A stretch of 35,083 bases of DNA from contig MU835919.1 in the NCBI GenBank assembly GCA_029204225.1, positions 1 to 35,083 on the forward strand, in the 5' to 3' direction. The position numbers and the translations under genes are program-made. The DNA comes from Diphasiastrum complanatum. Lineage: Eukaryota > Streptophyta > Lycopodiopsida > Lycopodiales > Lycopodiaceae. Numbering within the stretch: position 1 is the stretch's first letter; each line of letters opens with the position of its first letter. The notes beneath the pieces were generated by a model. That model was not told the DNA's origin and did not search any database. It saw nothing but the letters and a program-made list of their open reading frames with translations. Below are positions 21,017 through 31,963 of this stretch, one piece after another.

Positions 21017-22460
21017 CTCTCTCCTTCCATTTCAATTCCGCCCATCTGTTGCAACTCGCAGATCTGTCCGTCTCATACTGTCTGTTTTTCAGATCCACAT
21101 CCTTGTTAATTAGCCCACCTGTAATTTTGAGTGACTAGCAGGTTATGTAGCAGTTCGCTTAGTGAAATTAAACAATCACGATCCCTGGTTTTTTCGTATT
21201 TTTTAACAAATGGTTTTCGCGTATTAGCTTTCCTCAGTAGTTCTCAAGTTTCACATCTTCCAAGAGTGTGGATGTGGGTGGCTCTGTTTGTTAGAATAAC
21301 TGCAATTCTACTACGCGTCATTGTCTGAACTGAAATCGACCTTCGGGTGATCCCAATTGTCGAGTTGAAACAAATGCAGTAGGCCTTGGATAAAGAGTCA
21401 CTCCACTACAGGCTCTTTGATGATGCTGATTTTTTTAGTGTTTCAAAAATAGGTGAAATGCCATCATGGGAAGATTCCTATTGGAGTAATCTTCTTTTAG
21501 ATTCTAACAAGTTTAACTTGGAAGTTAGTAAGAAAGCGCTGTGAATTCACTCAGCATTTTTGAAGAGCAATTCCCCTGCCAAAGCTGAGGGATTTTCCAC
21601 ATTTCGGCTATAATTTACATTCCTGTGGTAGCTCTAACTTGTAAACAATGTGACATATTTCTGAATTACCCACCAGGCCTAGGGAATGACTTGGTACACT
21701 TGTTCGTAGCTTCCTCAGCTGTCAAGGTACCGATTTGAAGACCATGCTTCAAATTTCGACTAGGTATGAATTGCTTATGCACAAGACCCCGTCAAGTCTT
21801 GGAAAGATGTAGTCAAGCTATTTCCATCCCGCCTTTATTGCATATGAGTCATAAACGTAGCGGTGGTGGGTACGTTTGTAGATCTCTTTGGTCACTAGGG
21901 TGACCGGGGGTGGGGGGCATAGGCGCGCGCCACTTCAAGAAAAAGGGGGAGGGAAGGGAAAGGGTAACCCCTCCCCTCATACAAACGTTATAAGCTTAAA
22001 GCTTTGAGTTTTTAAAAGCTTAAAGCTGAAAAGTTTTTCTAAATTGCATAAGCTTACAAGAAAACAACAAATTAAGCTTGGAACAAAGGGAAGAAGGGAG
22101 AGGTTGGAGGATGGATTGCCATAGGCTGTACCAATAGCCAGTATAGGCTTGTGGGTTGAGTGGAATACATCCCTTCACCACCCTTGTGCTCTTCTTCATC
22201 TCCCTCCATCCTCCTTGCTCCACAACCACCTACATAACAGTAAACCACGTCTAATCCATAGATGCACAGAAACGCATTTCTCCTCCCAAAATCGTACTAA
22301 ATTTTTTTTTTTGGTTGGAAAAATAGCTTATGGCTGAAATATTTTTAGGGCATCAATGGTCAAACCAGCGTTTTGCCTCTCAGAAGTGCAGTAGATGGGG
22401 CACAAACAAATCTTATTTTCAATAGCTATTTGGTTGTTATTTGCTCTGGTTTTCAATAAA
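21017..22460. other. intergenic, no gene recognised
   Basis: Includes a G-rich stretch at 21900-21980 (ACCGGGGGTGGGGGGCAT, then a GCGCGCGCC block) and an AAGCTTAAAGCTTT-like local repeat at 21990-22030. No protein family is identified. Confidence 0.4.
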
Positions 22461-22462
22461 TG

Positions 22463-22565
22463 CTCAGGGGGTTTGGGGGGCGGTAGCCCCCTGAGAAACG
22501 GGGGGTCCGGTGGGGGGTTTGGGGGTCAACGCCCCCCAACGGCAGGGTCTGGCCCCGCCGACGGT
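22463..22565. repeat. G-run cluster with hairpins
   Basis: CTCAGGGGG (22463-22471) pairs perfectly with CCCCCTGAG (22487-22495) across a 15-nt loop that contains another GGGGGC/GCCCCC hairpin. A second pair, TTGGGGG and CCCCCAA, lies at about 22519-22539. Five runs of five or six G on the plus strand could also form a G-quadruplex. G/C-run hairpins of this sort are common in plant LTRs, which is a plausible origin. Confidence 0.6.
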
Positions 22566-22906
22566 AAGGCCTCTTCATGATTTGGCCTTCCAACTCCCTG
22601 AGCGAAAACACACTTACTGGGACCATCTGTGATCGTAACGAATAGGCTAGAGGTTAGAGTCGAAATTTTATCCTTGACAAAACCCAACATGGATCAATGA
22701 ACCTAAACTGGACCATCTTGGACCCGAAACAGTTGACAAACTACATAGTAATTATGCTCTTAATCAGAGCTTTCATCTGATACCCATATTGCCCATAAAA
22801 TGCTGATTAATTGCAAATGCTTTTGAGGCATGCATATAAATAACCCCTTAAGTGATAATTCACCTGGAGGAGGGGCAATGTTTTTCCTGAAAAACTACCT
22901 AATGGC

Positions 22907-23287
22907 CTACCTCCCCAAAGGAGTATCAACCATCAGATAGAGTTAATTCCCGATAGCATGCTTGTATCCCTTTTTCCATATAGGGTTAGCGCTAAGAAAG
23001 AGGATGAAATTTCTAGGCAGTTACATCAATATCTTAGGATGGGCCACATTCGACCTAGTAAGTCCCCTTGGGGAGCACCAATCCTTTTGGTCAGTAAAAA
23101 GGATGGAGGCACATGATTGTGTCATTTATAAAAATTAAATAAGTTAGCCATCAAGAACATGTCTCTTACCTAGGATGGATGATCATGGATCGCCTGAATG
23201 GAGCTTAGTATTTTTTAAGATTGACCTTAGATCAGGATACCATCAGATAAGGATTAGGAACGAGGATGTTCCTAAGACTGATTAAGG
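22907..23287 (+). mobile_element. Ty3/gypsy reverse transcriptase N-terminal fragment
   Basis: Open from 22907: LPPQRSINHQIELIPDSM, then PYRVSAKKEDEISRQL, HIRPSKSPWGAPILLVSKKD and a stop at GGT. After a decayed stretch it resumes with [20 protein letters not shown] and KT. These are the RT motifs ahead of the YxDD centre. The catalytic part is absent. The fragment is followed directly by gag of what must be another element, so a junction lies near 23287. Confidence 0.88.
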
Positions 23288-23289
23288 AT

Positions 23290-24990
23290 CTAAAACCTCT
23301 GAAGTTCACTGGAGCAGTATCTATGAGGACCCATATGTCGTTAAGAATTGGTTGCAAAAATGGGAGAAAGCATTCCAAATGTGTGGCATAGACGATGAAA
23401 CGGAGATGATTGTTGAAGCCACATCGTTTTCAAGAGTCAGCACAAAGGTGGTGGAGGAAGGTGGAAAAGGATGGCCTTGGTCCAACCACATGGGAGGCAT
23501 TCCGGCAAACCTTTACGCAGAATTGGGTGCCTATGGATGAAAATAACAAAGCCATGCATCAATGGACTTATTTGAAGTAGGGTAACTTGAGCGTGCAGGA
23601 TTATGCAGACAAGTACCGAGAGGCTTTGTTATGCATTCCTCTTCCTATGTACATGCAAGTATTTCACTTTGTGGAGGGACTTTGAGAGAGTATTCGCCCT
23701 TTTGTGTGGAAGGATCAATCTCATGATTTTTGGGGAGCCATATAGATGGCTTTGTATTATGAAGATGGAAGAAGGGGCCCGGATCCTGCTGCGGTAGCTG
23801 GTACAAGTGGTCAGGACACAAGGGCAAATGGAACAAAAAGGAAAAGTTTGAAGGTCAAACCAGTCACTGGTAAGCTCGGGTGACCGTGGAAGAGATCGAG
23901 CAAGAAGCCAATCTAGATGTTCCATGCCCATGAATGTTTCGGTGGTTAGGAGAGTGAACACGGCTCCACCAGCGCTTTTGTCAAAGTTGGCTCACCAAGG
24001 GTATCAATTTCCTAACATTTCTCTTGTTTTTATGCGAGGACAGCTGTGTGGTAGAGATGTTCATGTCCTATTTGACATTGGATCCTCTCATAACGTGTTG
24101 AATTCAACTTTGGTACGGAAGTTAGGTGTGAGCACTCAACCATCCCAGTACCAGTACACAATGGAAATGGCTGAAAGATTTGGGATAAGAGGGTGTGGGC
24201 ATTCCACTAACTGTACAAAGTTACACAGAAGAGTTGGATTTTGAGATAACATGGCTTCCGCGGTTTGATTTTGTGTTGGGCATTTGTTGGCACGCGATGC
24301 GGAAGCCACACATAGCCTAGGATACTCATGTGTATGAGTTCCAGTTTGATGGTGTGATGCATTGCCTTCATGGTGAGCAAGATGTGTCTCCTGGACCGCT
24401 TGTTTCAGCTACGCAGTTGTGTAGGATCTATTGTGAGTACATGTGTGCTTGCTTTCTACTTGATATGTCTACCAATACTAGTCAGAGTAGCATGCAGTGT
24501 GTGCAATCTAGTACTATTGCCAATTTGGATCAAGAAATTAGGAGAGAATTTTTAGATGTGTTCATAGATGATCTTCCATCTATTTTACCTCCTAAGAGGA
24601 ATGTTAAAAGATTTAATTAATACTCGAATCACGTCCTGTCAATAGACGTCCTTATTGAATGAGTCTTAAGGAGGAAGAGGACGTGAGACGGATGGTCGAT
24701 GATTATCTTGCCAAAGGGCATATATGACCAAGTTATTCCCCTTTTGCCTCTCCGATCATTCTTGTAAAAAGGACGGCGGATCATGGCGTATGTGTGTGGA
24801 TTATCGAGGTTTAAACAAGATAACGGTTAAACATCGCCATCAGGTTAGAGTTCATGAAAAGGATGTACACAAGACTGCCTCCGGAACTCGGTTCAGTCAA
24901 GTGTCATCAATTCTATGTGTTGGATTGGCTAGTTTTGTGCAAGAAAGAGATTTGAGAGGTTCCATATCATTTTGATTTCTTCTTGGATTC
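23290..24990 (+). mobile_element. Ty3/gypsy gag-protease-RT remnant
   Basis: Gag (retrotrans_gag type): LKPLKFTGA near 23290, then WEAFRQTFTQNWVPMDENNK, GNLSVQDYADKYREALLCIP and VFHFVEGL, with RPFVWKDQSHDFWGA at 23699. Protease: VLFDIGSSHNVLNSTLVRKL at 24067, with the usual DSG changed to DIG. Linker: DVFIDDLPSILPPKRNV at 24556. RT: ESRPVNRRPY-stop-MSLKEEED at 24633, SPFASPIILVK, then after a frameshift SWRMCVDYRGLNKITVKHRH. This is joined directly to QVRVHEKDVHKTASGTRFSQ, losing about 30 residues including the DL/IRSGY block. Several stops and shifts; inactive. Confidence 0.88.
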
Positions 24991-25054
24991 ATTTGTTGAC
25001 TTTCAAGAGAGTGCGAAGTGCATTCAAACAGGTTGAAAGAGAAGGTCAAATCAT

Positions 25055-25368
25055 TGCAACATGGCTACAAATGGAGGCTTCATGTTGGAGAGCAATGATA
25101 GGCTTACCTTAAACAAGTATTCAACTTGGAAGGTGAGAATGGAGTCTCTCCCTGAGATGAATGAATTGATGGCATTGTTGTAGGTGTGGAGGAGAGACCT
25201 TTGGCACTTTAAGAACAATTTGAGGTATGATAGTAGCCCAAAGAAAGCTCTTCATGTGATCAAGATGAATGTGACAAATGAACTTCTAAAGAAGTTGGTA
25301 AGTGTACTTCATCTAGTGAGGCTTGGGAAGCTTTAAAGAAGGTTTATGAGTCCAAGTCCACATCATGG
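25055..25368 (+). mobile_element. Ty1/copia gag fragment
   Basis: The forward strand reads MATNGGFMLESNDRLTLNKY, then STWKVRMESLPEMNELMALL and a stop. After further breaks come KKALHVIKMNVTNELLKKL and SSSEAWEALKKVYESKSTS. This is the DUF4219/UBN2 type of copia gag. It is cut off by the oppositely oriented gypsy fragment. Confidence 0.85.
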
Positions 25369-25371
25369 GTT

Positions 25372-25757
25372 CTAATACAGGCCATCAGCCAACAAGTTAC
25401 CACCGTCATGTAAAATCTTCTTTAAGCATGAAACATGAAAAACAGGATGAACCTTACAACCAACAGGCAAATCCAATTCATAAGCAACGCTATTAATCTT
25501 TTTAACGATTTTCCAAGGTCCACAATATCTAGGTGACAACTTATAACAATTATTGTCTTCAGGTTTTCGAGTCCTTTGGAATCCTGAGAAACACCATGTC
25601 TCCTTCCTCAAAGTCTTTTGGCGTACGATTCAGAATGGCATGTCTTTGCCTGATCCATTGCCGCTTTTACATTTTCCTTTGTTAACTCCAACATCTATTG
25701 CATGTAAGTTAGAAATTCCATAGCACTAGGTGTCTTATGAGGCAAACCTATAGTAAC
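25372..25757 (-). mobile_element. Ty3/gypsy integrase C-terminal remnant
   Basis: On the minus strand: VTIGLPHKTPSAMEFLTYMQ, then a stop, MLELTKENVKAAMDQAK, NRTPKDFEEGDMVFLRIPK and, in an open 79-codon frame, YKLSPRYCGPWKIVKKINSV, AYELDLPVGCKVHPVFHVSC and LKK. It is the same domain as at 16262-16645 but better preserved, and diverged from it. Upstream on its strand it is joined to a LINE fragment at about 25757. Confidence 0.88.
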
Positions 25758-26600
25758 TGGCCAACTGATGTGAGGAAACCCGAAATTGACCCATCATTGT
25801 CTGTAGTCTGTGTGAAGTACTTTCCAACAAGTACCCAGGTACTATGGTGGCATCCAGTTGGGTCAAGAGATAGAAAATGTGTGTGATAGAACTCGCTCTT
25901 GGTCCCCAATGGACCCTGCCATGTGCTCTAAAGATATGATCTGTAGAGGTGGCCCCGGATATACTGATGAGTGCTCGCAGGTAGGTCAGTAATCTGAATA
26001 CCCACTGTGGAGAGAAGACGACAAGCTTGGGAGTACCATGAGAAGGAGTGTCCCTGCGAGTGTAAGCATCGAGATGAGGATAGAGCCGCTATAGCATAGT
26101 GTGTGTTCCCAACTTGGAAATCCTCCAGCCGCTATATGAATGTGATAATGTGGAATAGGGCCTCAATCTGGATGGGGGGGGACAACAAACTCCGCCAATA
26201 TAGTCTGGTGTGGCACAGAGGGCATAGCCCGTATCATTTGAGAGAGCATATGAATCTGGAGACGTGAGATGTGTGCCCAATCAGTGGTCTTGACTGCGTA
26301 TATAGCTTAGGGGACAACCATAGTGTCAAAGAGTCGACACTCACTGGTCGCATCCCTGATGTGTGAGCTGAAGCACAGTCTCTCCAAATCTACCAACAAG
26401 GCATAACCCTTCTGTACCCGGTTTACAGCTGCCTGTCTCATGCTGAAAGAGGGACCCGAGAATACCATGCCTAAATATGTGTAAGAATCAACAACCTCAA
26501 GTGGTTGACCATCCCATAAAAGTTCCTGTCGCATCATGAAGGACCTGGAGGTGTTGAACACCATAACCTTGGTCTTAGCCACATTCACCGACAATGACAC
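25758..26600 (-). mobile_element. LINE ORF2 fragment (RT end and C-terminal region), inverted copy
   Basis: The minus strand reads LSVNVAKTKVMVFNTSRSFM, then LEVVDSYTYLGMVFSG, the 'K-T-K-V-M--N' and 'YLG' blocks that end non-LTR reverse transcriptases. It continues through AAVNRVQKGYALLVDLERL and a post-RT domain with frameshifts. From about 26060 down to 25758 it matches LINE copy B (27785 onward) closely at DNA level, including the words for MGHFRVSSHQLA, and then breaks off. It is therefore the same family as the array at 26999-28909, in opposite orientation. The RT catalytic motif is not included. Confidence 0.85.
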
Positions 26601-26815
26601 TATTGAAGGTAGGTGTACCTTCTCTATTGTCGTCCTTGAAAAGAGAAGCCCATGTTTTGGTCTCAGCCTTGTGTTGCTCAATCTTTTCCTCCAATTCTTG
26701 GATCTTTGTGTTTGTAGAGTTGGCTGGTTCTCTCTGCTCGCTCATTGCCTCCAACGAGGTAATCCCCGGGCTCTCATAGCCTTTTCATGGACATAGCTTG
26801 AATGGTAGCCTGCAT
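26600..26815 (-). pseudogene. coiled-coil gag/ORF1-like fragment
   Basis: The minus strand reads NSTNTKIQELEEKIEQHKAE followed by TKTWASLFKDD. It resembles the coiled-coil plus W-A-(D/S)-L segment of retroelement gag or LINE ORF1 proteins (compare SWADVLKSS in the ORF1 at 29319). The family is not certain. It is fused to the LINE RT fragment. Confidence 0.4.
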
Positions 26816-26884
26816 GTGTCCCATTTCTTTTAGTAGGTAGCTTAAGGCTGAAAGGATTAAAATGCATGAATATATAGCCCATTA

Positions 26885-26998
26885 CCTATACCAGAAGGGA
26901 GATGGGAGAGTATTTCCATGGACTTTATTACATATTTACCACATACGCAGCAACAACATAATGCTATCCTAGTTGTGACCAGCAAATACAGTGATATC
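26885..26998 (+). mobile_element. Ty3/gypsy integrase core scrap
   Basis: The forward strand reads PEGRWESISMDFITYLPHTQ, then QQHNAILVVTSKYSDI. This is the start of the gypsy integrase catalytic core, with the first catalytic aspartate in MDFI. It ends exactly where LINE copy A begins. Confidence 0.8.
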
Positions 26999-27697
26999 CC
27001 ATGAGAGGCCTGATTTTCTCGTATGTGCGATATTCATGAGACCGAGGATGAGTCACATTTTCTCTTCAAATGCTCAGCTTACTATGAGATACGAGGGAGA
27101 TATTGTTGTTTATTCAGGGAGCACCCAGCCACACTCTCTACCTTGATCTCATATGAGGACCCCAGATGTGTCGCATTGATGATCCGAGAGATGTCAGACC
27201 TGAGGATGAGGATACTGGATACAAATACACCTTCCTACAGTTGACCATCAATGAGTGCTTATCCTGTCGGAGACTGAAATCCGAGGTTCCTCTGTGTATT
27301 GATTCTGATGGAGAAGCTGAGATTCCAGATGCTTCCAGACATAGGCAGCAGAGACAGTGTCGATGCCCAGAAAGACAGTCAGGTCCTAGGTCACAGTCCA
27401 GAGCGTCATGATAGCAGAGACGACACCGACAGCCCACTAGACGACAGAGGTCTGTGGCACATTCAGTGATTCCCTCACAGCACACCATACATCATTTCTT
27501 CCAGGCTGATGGACATCCACTACACCATGCTGATGGACCCTGACTAGGCCAGCCATCTTATAGGCAGTTTATTTTTGCAGTTGTTATTTGTAGGTAATTG
27601 AGCTTTATGCTCCTATTGTACACACTTGACATATACCTTTTCTTAGTCCTATGTACCTTAGGGTATCTAAAGGACATTAATAAAGATCTCTCTCTCC

Positions 27698-27784
<87 letters not shown>
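26999..27784 (+). mobile_element. LINE copy A, 5'-truncated ORF2 end, 3' UTR and (CT)n tail
   Basis: ORF2 C-terminus, open at 27023-27244: DIHETEDESHFLFKCSAYYE, then RGRYCCLFREHPATLSTLIS and CVALMIREMSDLR. The 'C-x2-H-E-E-DE-HFLF-C-Y-IR' pattern is the zinc-finger-like segment found at the end of many LINE ORF2 proteins. After a frameshift comes a polar Arg-rich tail with SDSDGEAEIPD. The 3' UTR ends GACATTAATAAA (27673-27684), followed by GAT and about 97 bp of CT repeat. No RT is present; it is a dead 5'-truncated insertion in gypsy sequence. Confidence 0.85.
27687..27784. repeat. (CT)n tail of LINE copy A
   Basis: Nearly pure CT dinucleotides with two small interruptions near its start. 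It follows GACATTAATAAA and takes the place a poly(A) tail has in other LINEs. Confidence 0.95.
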
Positions 27785-28912
<1,128 letters not shown>

Positions 28913-30149
28913 GTGATGGCGCCCTGCTGCTGAGATCTCTACCTTGCTGCTGCTGCTCGCTGCCCTCCATCGCTACCCTGCCATCGCTGGCCCTCCACCA
29001 CTACCCTGCCATCGCTAACCTGCCTCGCTATCTGCCCCTCCTGTCATCGCACCCTGTTCCTGCCCTATCTCCCTCACTACCTGTCCCACTGCCTGCCCAT
29101 CTCCCTCTCCCTCCCTCTACCTCCCTCCTACCTATTCCTGCCCTTGTCTTCTTGCTACATGTACTTGTCCCTGTTGTTGCCCTCCCTTTTGCCTCCTGAG
29201 CTCTCCCTTTTGCCTCCTGAGCTCCTGCTGCCCCCTCGCTATCCCTGCCCTTCCTTTTGTCTGTCCTTGCCTTTCCTCTACCTTTTCCCTCATTAAACCT
29301 GTATCTAGCCGTGGTACTATGGCTGACTGGCAATCTGTGAATCGGAAAGGGAAGAAAACCCCTCCCCCTTCTCCCTTTGTCTTCTTAGCCATCCCTATTA
29401 GAGCTCCCAATCCCTTTACCTTGCCCCCTCCCTCTCCTGCTTCCTCTCCCTCGCCCCTACCCTCCACTCCCGCAAGCTACACCTCTTCTCCCACTGCCAC
29501 TACCCCCTCTACTCTTTCTTCCTCCTCTCCCTCTTTCACCCCTTCATCTTCACCCCCCCCATTGTCTCCCTCTCTTTCAGCTGAATCTTTATTTGGTTTT
29601 CCCCGTATCATTGATTCTCTTCATGAGGACAATGCATCCTTGCTTGCGATCATCAAGAAACAAGCATTCCAAATCTCCACTCTGGAGAACACGGTCTTAG
29701 CCCTACAGGGTAAAGTTGGCATTCTTGAGGTTGATGTTACTTACCTCAAAAAATGAAATGGAATCAGATAAAGATGGAGAAGAAGGAAGCGGCAATGCAG
29801 ATTCAGAAAACAAGGCAAAGTAGCTGCAAGAACGGGTTCACTCCTTGGAGCAGCAACTTCGCCAATCAAAGAGTTCTTGGGCCGATGTGCTCAAGAGTTC
29901 TAAGCAGCAATGTTTGAGGGTACCTTTCGAATCGCCTTTTCGAACCGTGTTTGAATCGAGTTTGAATCGGGAAAGAATCGACTTCTCCAGGTTCGAATCA
30001 GCGAATCGGTTTTAGGTTTTTTTTTTAAAACATTAATGTCACAACATTCATATTACATATTACATATGTCATATTCCAATGTACCATGTGCATGGTTATT
30101 TAGTGGTAAATTAGCAAATGTTCAATGATTCGAATTTCACGAAAATGAC

Positions 30150-30151
<2 letters not shown>

Positions 30152-30191
<40 letters not shown>
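30152..30191. repeat. (AC)n microsatellite in the MITE
   Basis: About 20 AC units inside the MITE at 29908-30574. Confidence 0.95.
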
Positions 30192-30192
<1 letters not shown>

Positions 30193-30261
30193 TTGTCAAT
30201 AGTCACACACACTGAACAGCCACACGTGACACACACAATTCCACCCCTCTCACACAACTCC

Positions 30262-30264
<3 letters not shown>

Positions 30265-30300
<36 letters not shown>
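30265..30300. repeat. (CT)n microsatellite in the MITE
   Basis: About 17 CT units. They have no GACATTAATAAA motif in front, unlike the LINE tails. Confidence 0.95.
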
Positions 30301-30304
<4 letters not shown>

Positions 30305-31199
30305 CTCTCCAGACTCGTGGATCTATATTTTGTCCAATGTCTCGGATCTCTCTCTCTCTCAGGCGCAGAAATTTGGGAAGCTTCAGGGCCCAAGGGGAGG
30401 TAACGAGCAGGGGGAGGTAACGAGCAGGCTGCAGGAGGTCGCGAGGAGGCGACGAGTTTTTTTTTTTTTTTTTAAAATGGTTCAAACAGTCAAAAAATAG
30501 TTCGAACCGGACCTTTTCGAAAAGGTCTTTCAAATCGCAGTTCTTTCAATGAATCGCGATTCGACACAACTATGCTAAGCAGGTTATTTCTGAATCTATT
30601 CAAGAACATCAAAAACGAGATCTCAAAGCCCTCAATGTCAGGGTTAGGGGAACTTCTTTTGCGGGTAAGGACCTCATGGCTGAGGCAAATGCTTTTATTC
30701 ATTCCACCTTTGGTCTCAAAGAGGATGTCATAACTGCTGCTTGGATGGGTAAGCTCCAACCCACCACAGTGTTTCTGCGATTCAAGGATGCTTTGCTTCA
30801 TCAAAAGGTTTTGCGTAAAAGAGGCTGCCTGAAGGGGTCTACTATTTTTATGGATGAAGACTTGACTCCCATTCAATGGACTGAGAGAAAGAAAATCATC
30901 GCAAATGCTAAGGCCAATGGTTTCCGGACTCTCTTTCGAGACGGACGCCAAGTCTTGGTTAAAATTGCAGAACTTAAAATTTCAGATTCTTATCCCTCTC
31001 CTACGTGAGAGATGTTTTGAGCTACGGCCATCTATTTCCTCTCCTGCGTGAGAGATGAGCTTTCTTTACATAAGCGATTTACGTTCTAGTTTTAGTCTAG
31101 TTTTTTGTTGATGGCACTGCCCCGTCCGAGTTCCATTTACTCTGTTGTACTACCTCTCCAGTCTTATATGGCTTTTGGCATGGAAAAGACATTAATAAA

Positions 31200-31201
<2 letters not shown>

Positions 31202-31264
<63 letters not shown>
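31202..31264. repeat. (CT)n tail of element C
   Basis: About 30 CT units after GACATTAATAAAGCTT, ending CTCTAG, where the next element starts. Confidence 0.95.
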
Positions 31265-31265
<1 letters not shown>

Positions 31266-31390
31266 GTAAATAAGTCCGGACGCGGACCATGCTCCTTACA
31301 ATTGTACTCTCTTTTGTCTTATGTACCTTTGGGTACCAAAAGACGTTAATAATAATAATTCTAATTCTCTATCTCAATTTCTCTCTCTCT
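31265..31390 (+). mobile_element. LINE copy D, 3' end only
   Basis: A very short 5'-truncated copy. GCTCCTTACAATTGTAC and CTTATGTACCTTTGGGTA match the 3' UTR of copies A and B (GCTCCTATTGTACAC and CCTATGTACCTTAGGGTA). GACGTTAATAA (31342-31352) replaces the terminal motif, then come TAATAATTC and CT-rich sequence to 31390. It begins right after the CT tail of element C. Confidence 0.75.
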
Positions 31391-31963
31391 AGAGCAAGCA
31401 GGAATGAATACTCTCTCACTAAAAGAACTCATTGCCTGGTGGATTGATGGAATGAATCTTCCACAAGTCATTGGTTTTACGGAAAATTTGGCTTCATTTA
31501 TCAACCATACTTGCACGCTGATGGCTAAAGTGGAATTCTTTGAAGGGTTGTTTCAAGCATTCTTATCATCAAAACTTTTCAGGGAGTTTTATCTGTTACA
31601 AACCAGATGCAGACAGCGAGCTGTTTTATATTTGCGAGACATTTGAAGTTGTTCGTTGGATGGAAGGTTTGATTTATGCTGTCATGAGATTGAAATTGCT
31701 GCAGAATTAGACCCATGCGACTTTACCAAGTAGGCTTGTAAGAATCATTTGAGGTTTTTGACCCCTGTGAGCAACCCACTTTTATTGAACCATTGCCTTC
31801 TAGTTATCCCTAGGAGTTTTAAATTATCAGCGTTGAAATTCAGTTTTAAACATATGCAATAAGATCTTAGAGAGCTATTTCCTTGTGCAGGATTACTTGA
31901 AATGCTTATTCTGACAGTGGTCTAATTGATGTGGTAGGGTTGGGAATAGAATGATTGCATCCA
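31391..31963 (+). other. 5' region of the Mei2-like gene, possible noncoding exon
   Basis: The CT-rich tail of LINE copy D ends in CTCTCTAG (31385-31392), which reads as a strong 3' splice acceptor. An 80-codon open frame at 31404-31646 (MNTLSLKELIAWWIDG...) has no family I recognise. It may be 5' UTR exon sequence of the Mei2-like gene or chance. The stop TGA at 31952-31954 closes the frame of the following coding exon upstream. Confidence 0.35.

Larger units (their letters stand above)
29908..30574. mobile_element. hAT-type MITE with 8-bp target-site duplication
   Basis: CTAAGCAG flanks it on both sides (29900-29907 and 30575-30582). Ends are imperfect inverted repeats: left CAATGTTTG, right (minus strand) CATAGTTGTG, both then reaching CGAATCG. 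GAATCG-like words recur about seven times in the first 110 bp and again near the right end, as transposase-bound subterminal repeats do in hAT elements. The interior is noncoding and holds an (AC)n tract (30152-30191), a (CT)n tract (30265-30300), repeated GAGGTAACGAGCAG and a T-run (30458-30472). The eight-base duplication is typical of the hAT superfamily. Open frames across it are microsatellite artefacts. Confidence 0.82.
29319..31008 (+). pseudogene. LINE ORF1 (gag-like RNA-binding protein), interrupted by a MITE
   Basis: It starts ATGGCTGACTGGCAATC. A Pro/Ser/Thr-rich N-terminus is followed by a coiled-coil stretch (DNASLLAIIKKQAFQISTLE, then NTVLALQGKVGILEVDVTYL). At a run of six A near 29750 the frame shifts, and a TAG near 29820 is in the continuing frame. 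The next segments are LEQQLRQSKSSWADVLKSSK, the MITE (29908-30574), then QVISESIQEHQKRDLKALNV and a globular part (RGCLKGSTIFMDEDLTPIQW) up to the stop at 31008. The DEDLTP block is typical of plant LINE ORF1 RNA-binding domains. Taking out the MITE and one target copy rejoins the frame exactly. The frameshift and the stop remain, so it is a pseudogene. Confidence 0.75.

Noticed and set aside
22395-22580. Glycine-rich small protein with a hydrophobic start
   Set aside because: The glycine part comes from the G-run cluster, with no splice or family support.
29028-29467. Gly/Arg/Lys-rich minus-strand frames
   Set aside because: Shadows of the C/T-rich leader and of ORF1 of element C on the plus strand.
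30111-30533. 140-codon minus-strand frame inside the MITE
   Set aside because: Composed of translated (AC)n, (CT)n and T-run sequence; the MITE is noncoding.
31404-31646. 80-codon frame ahead of the Mei2-like gene as a separate gene
   Set aside because: No recognisable family and no partner exons. It is kept only as a possible 5' UTR exon.
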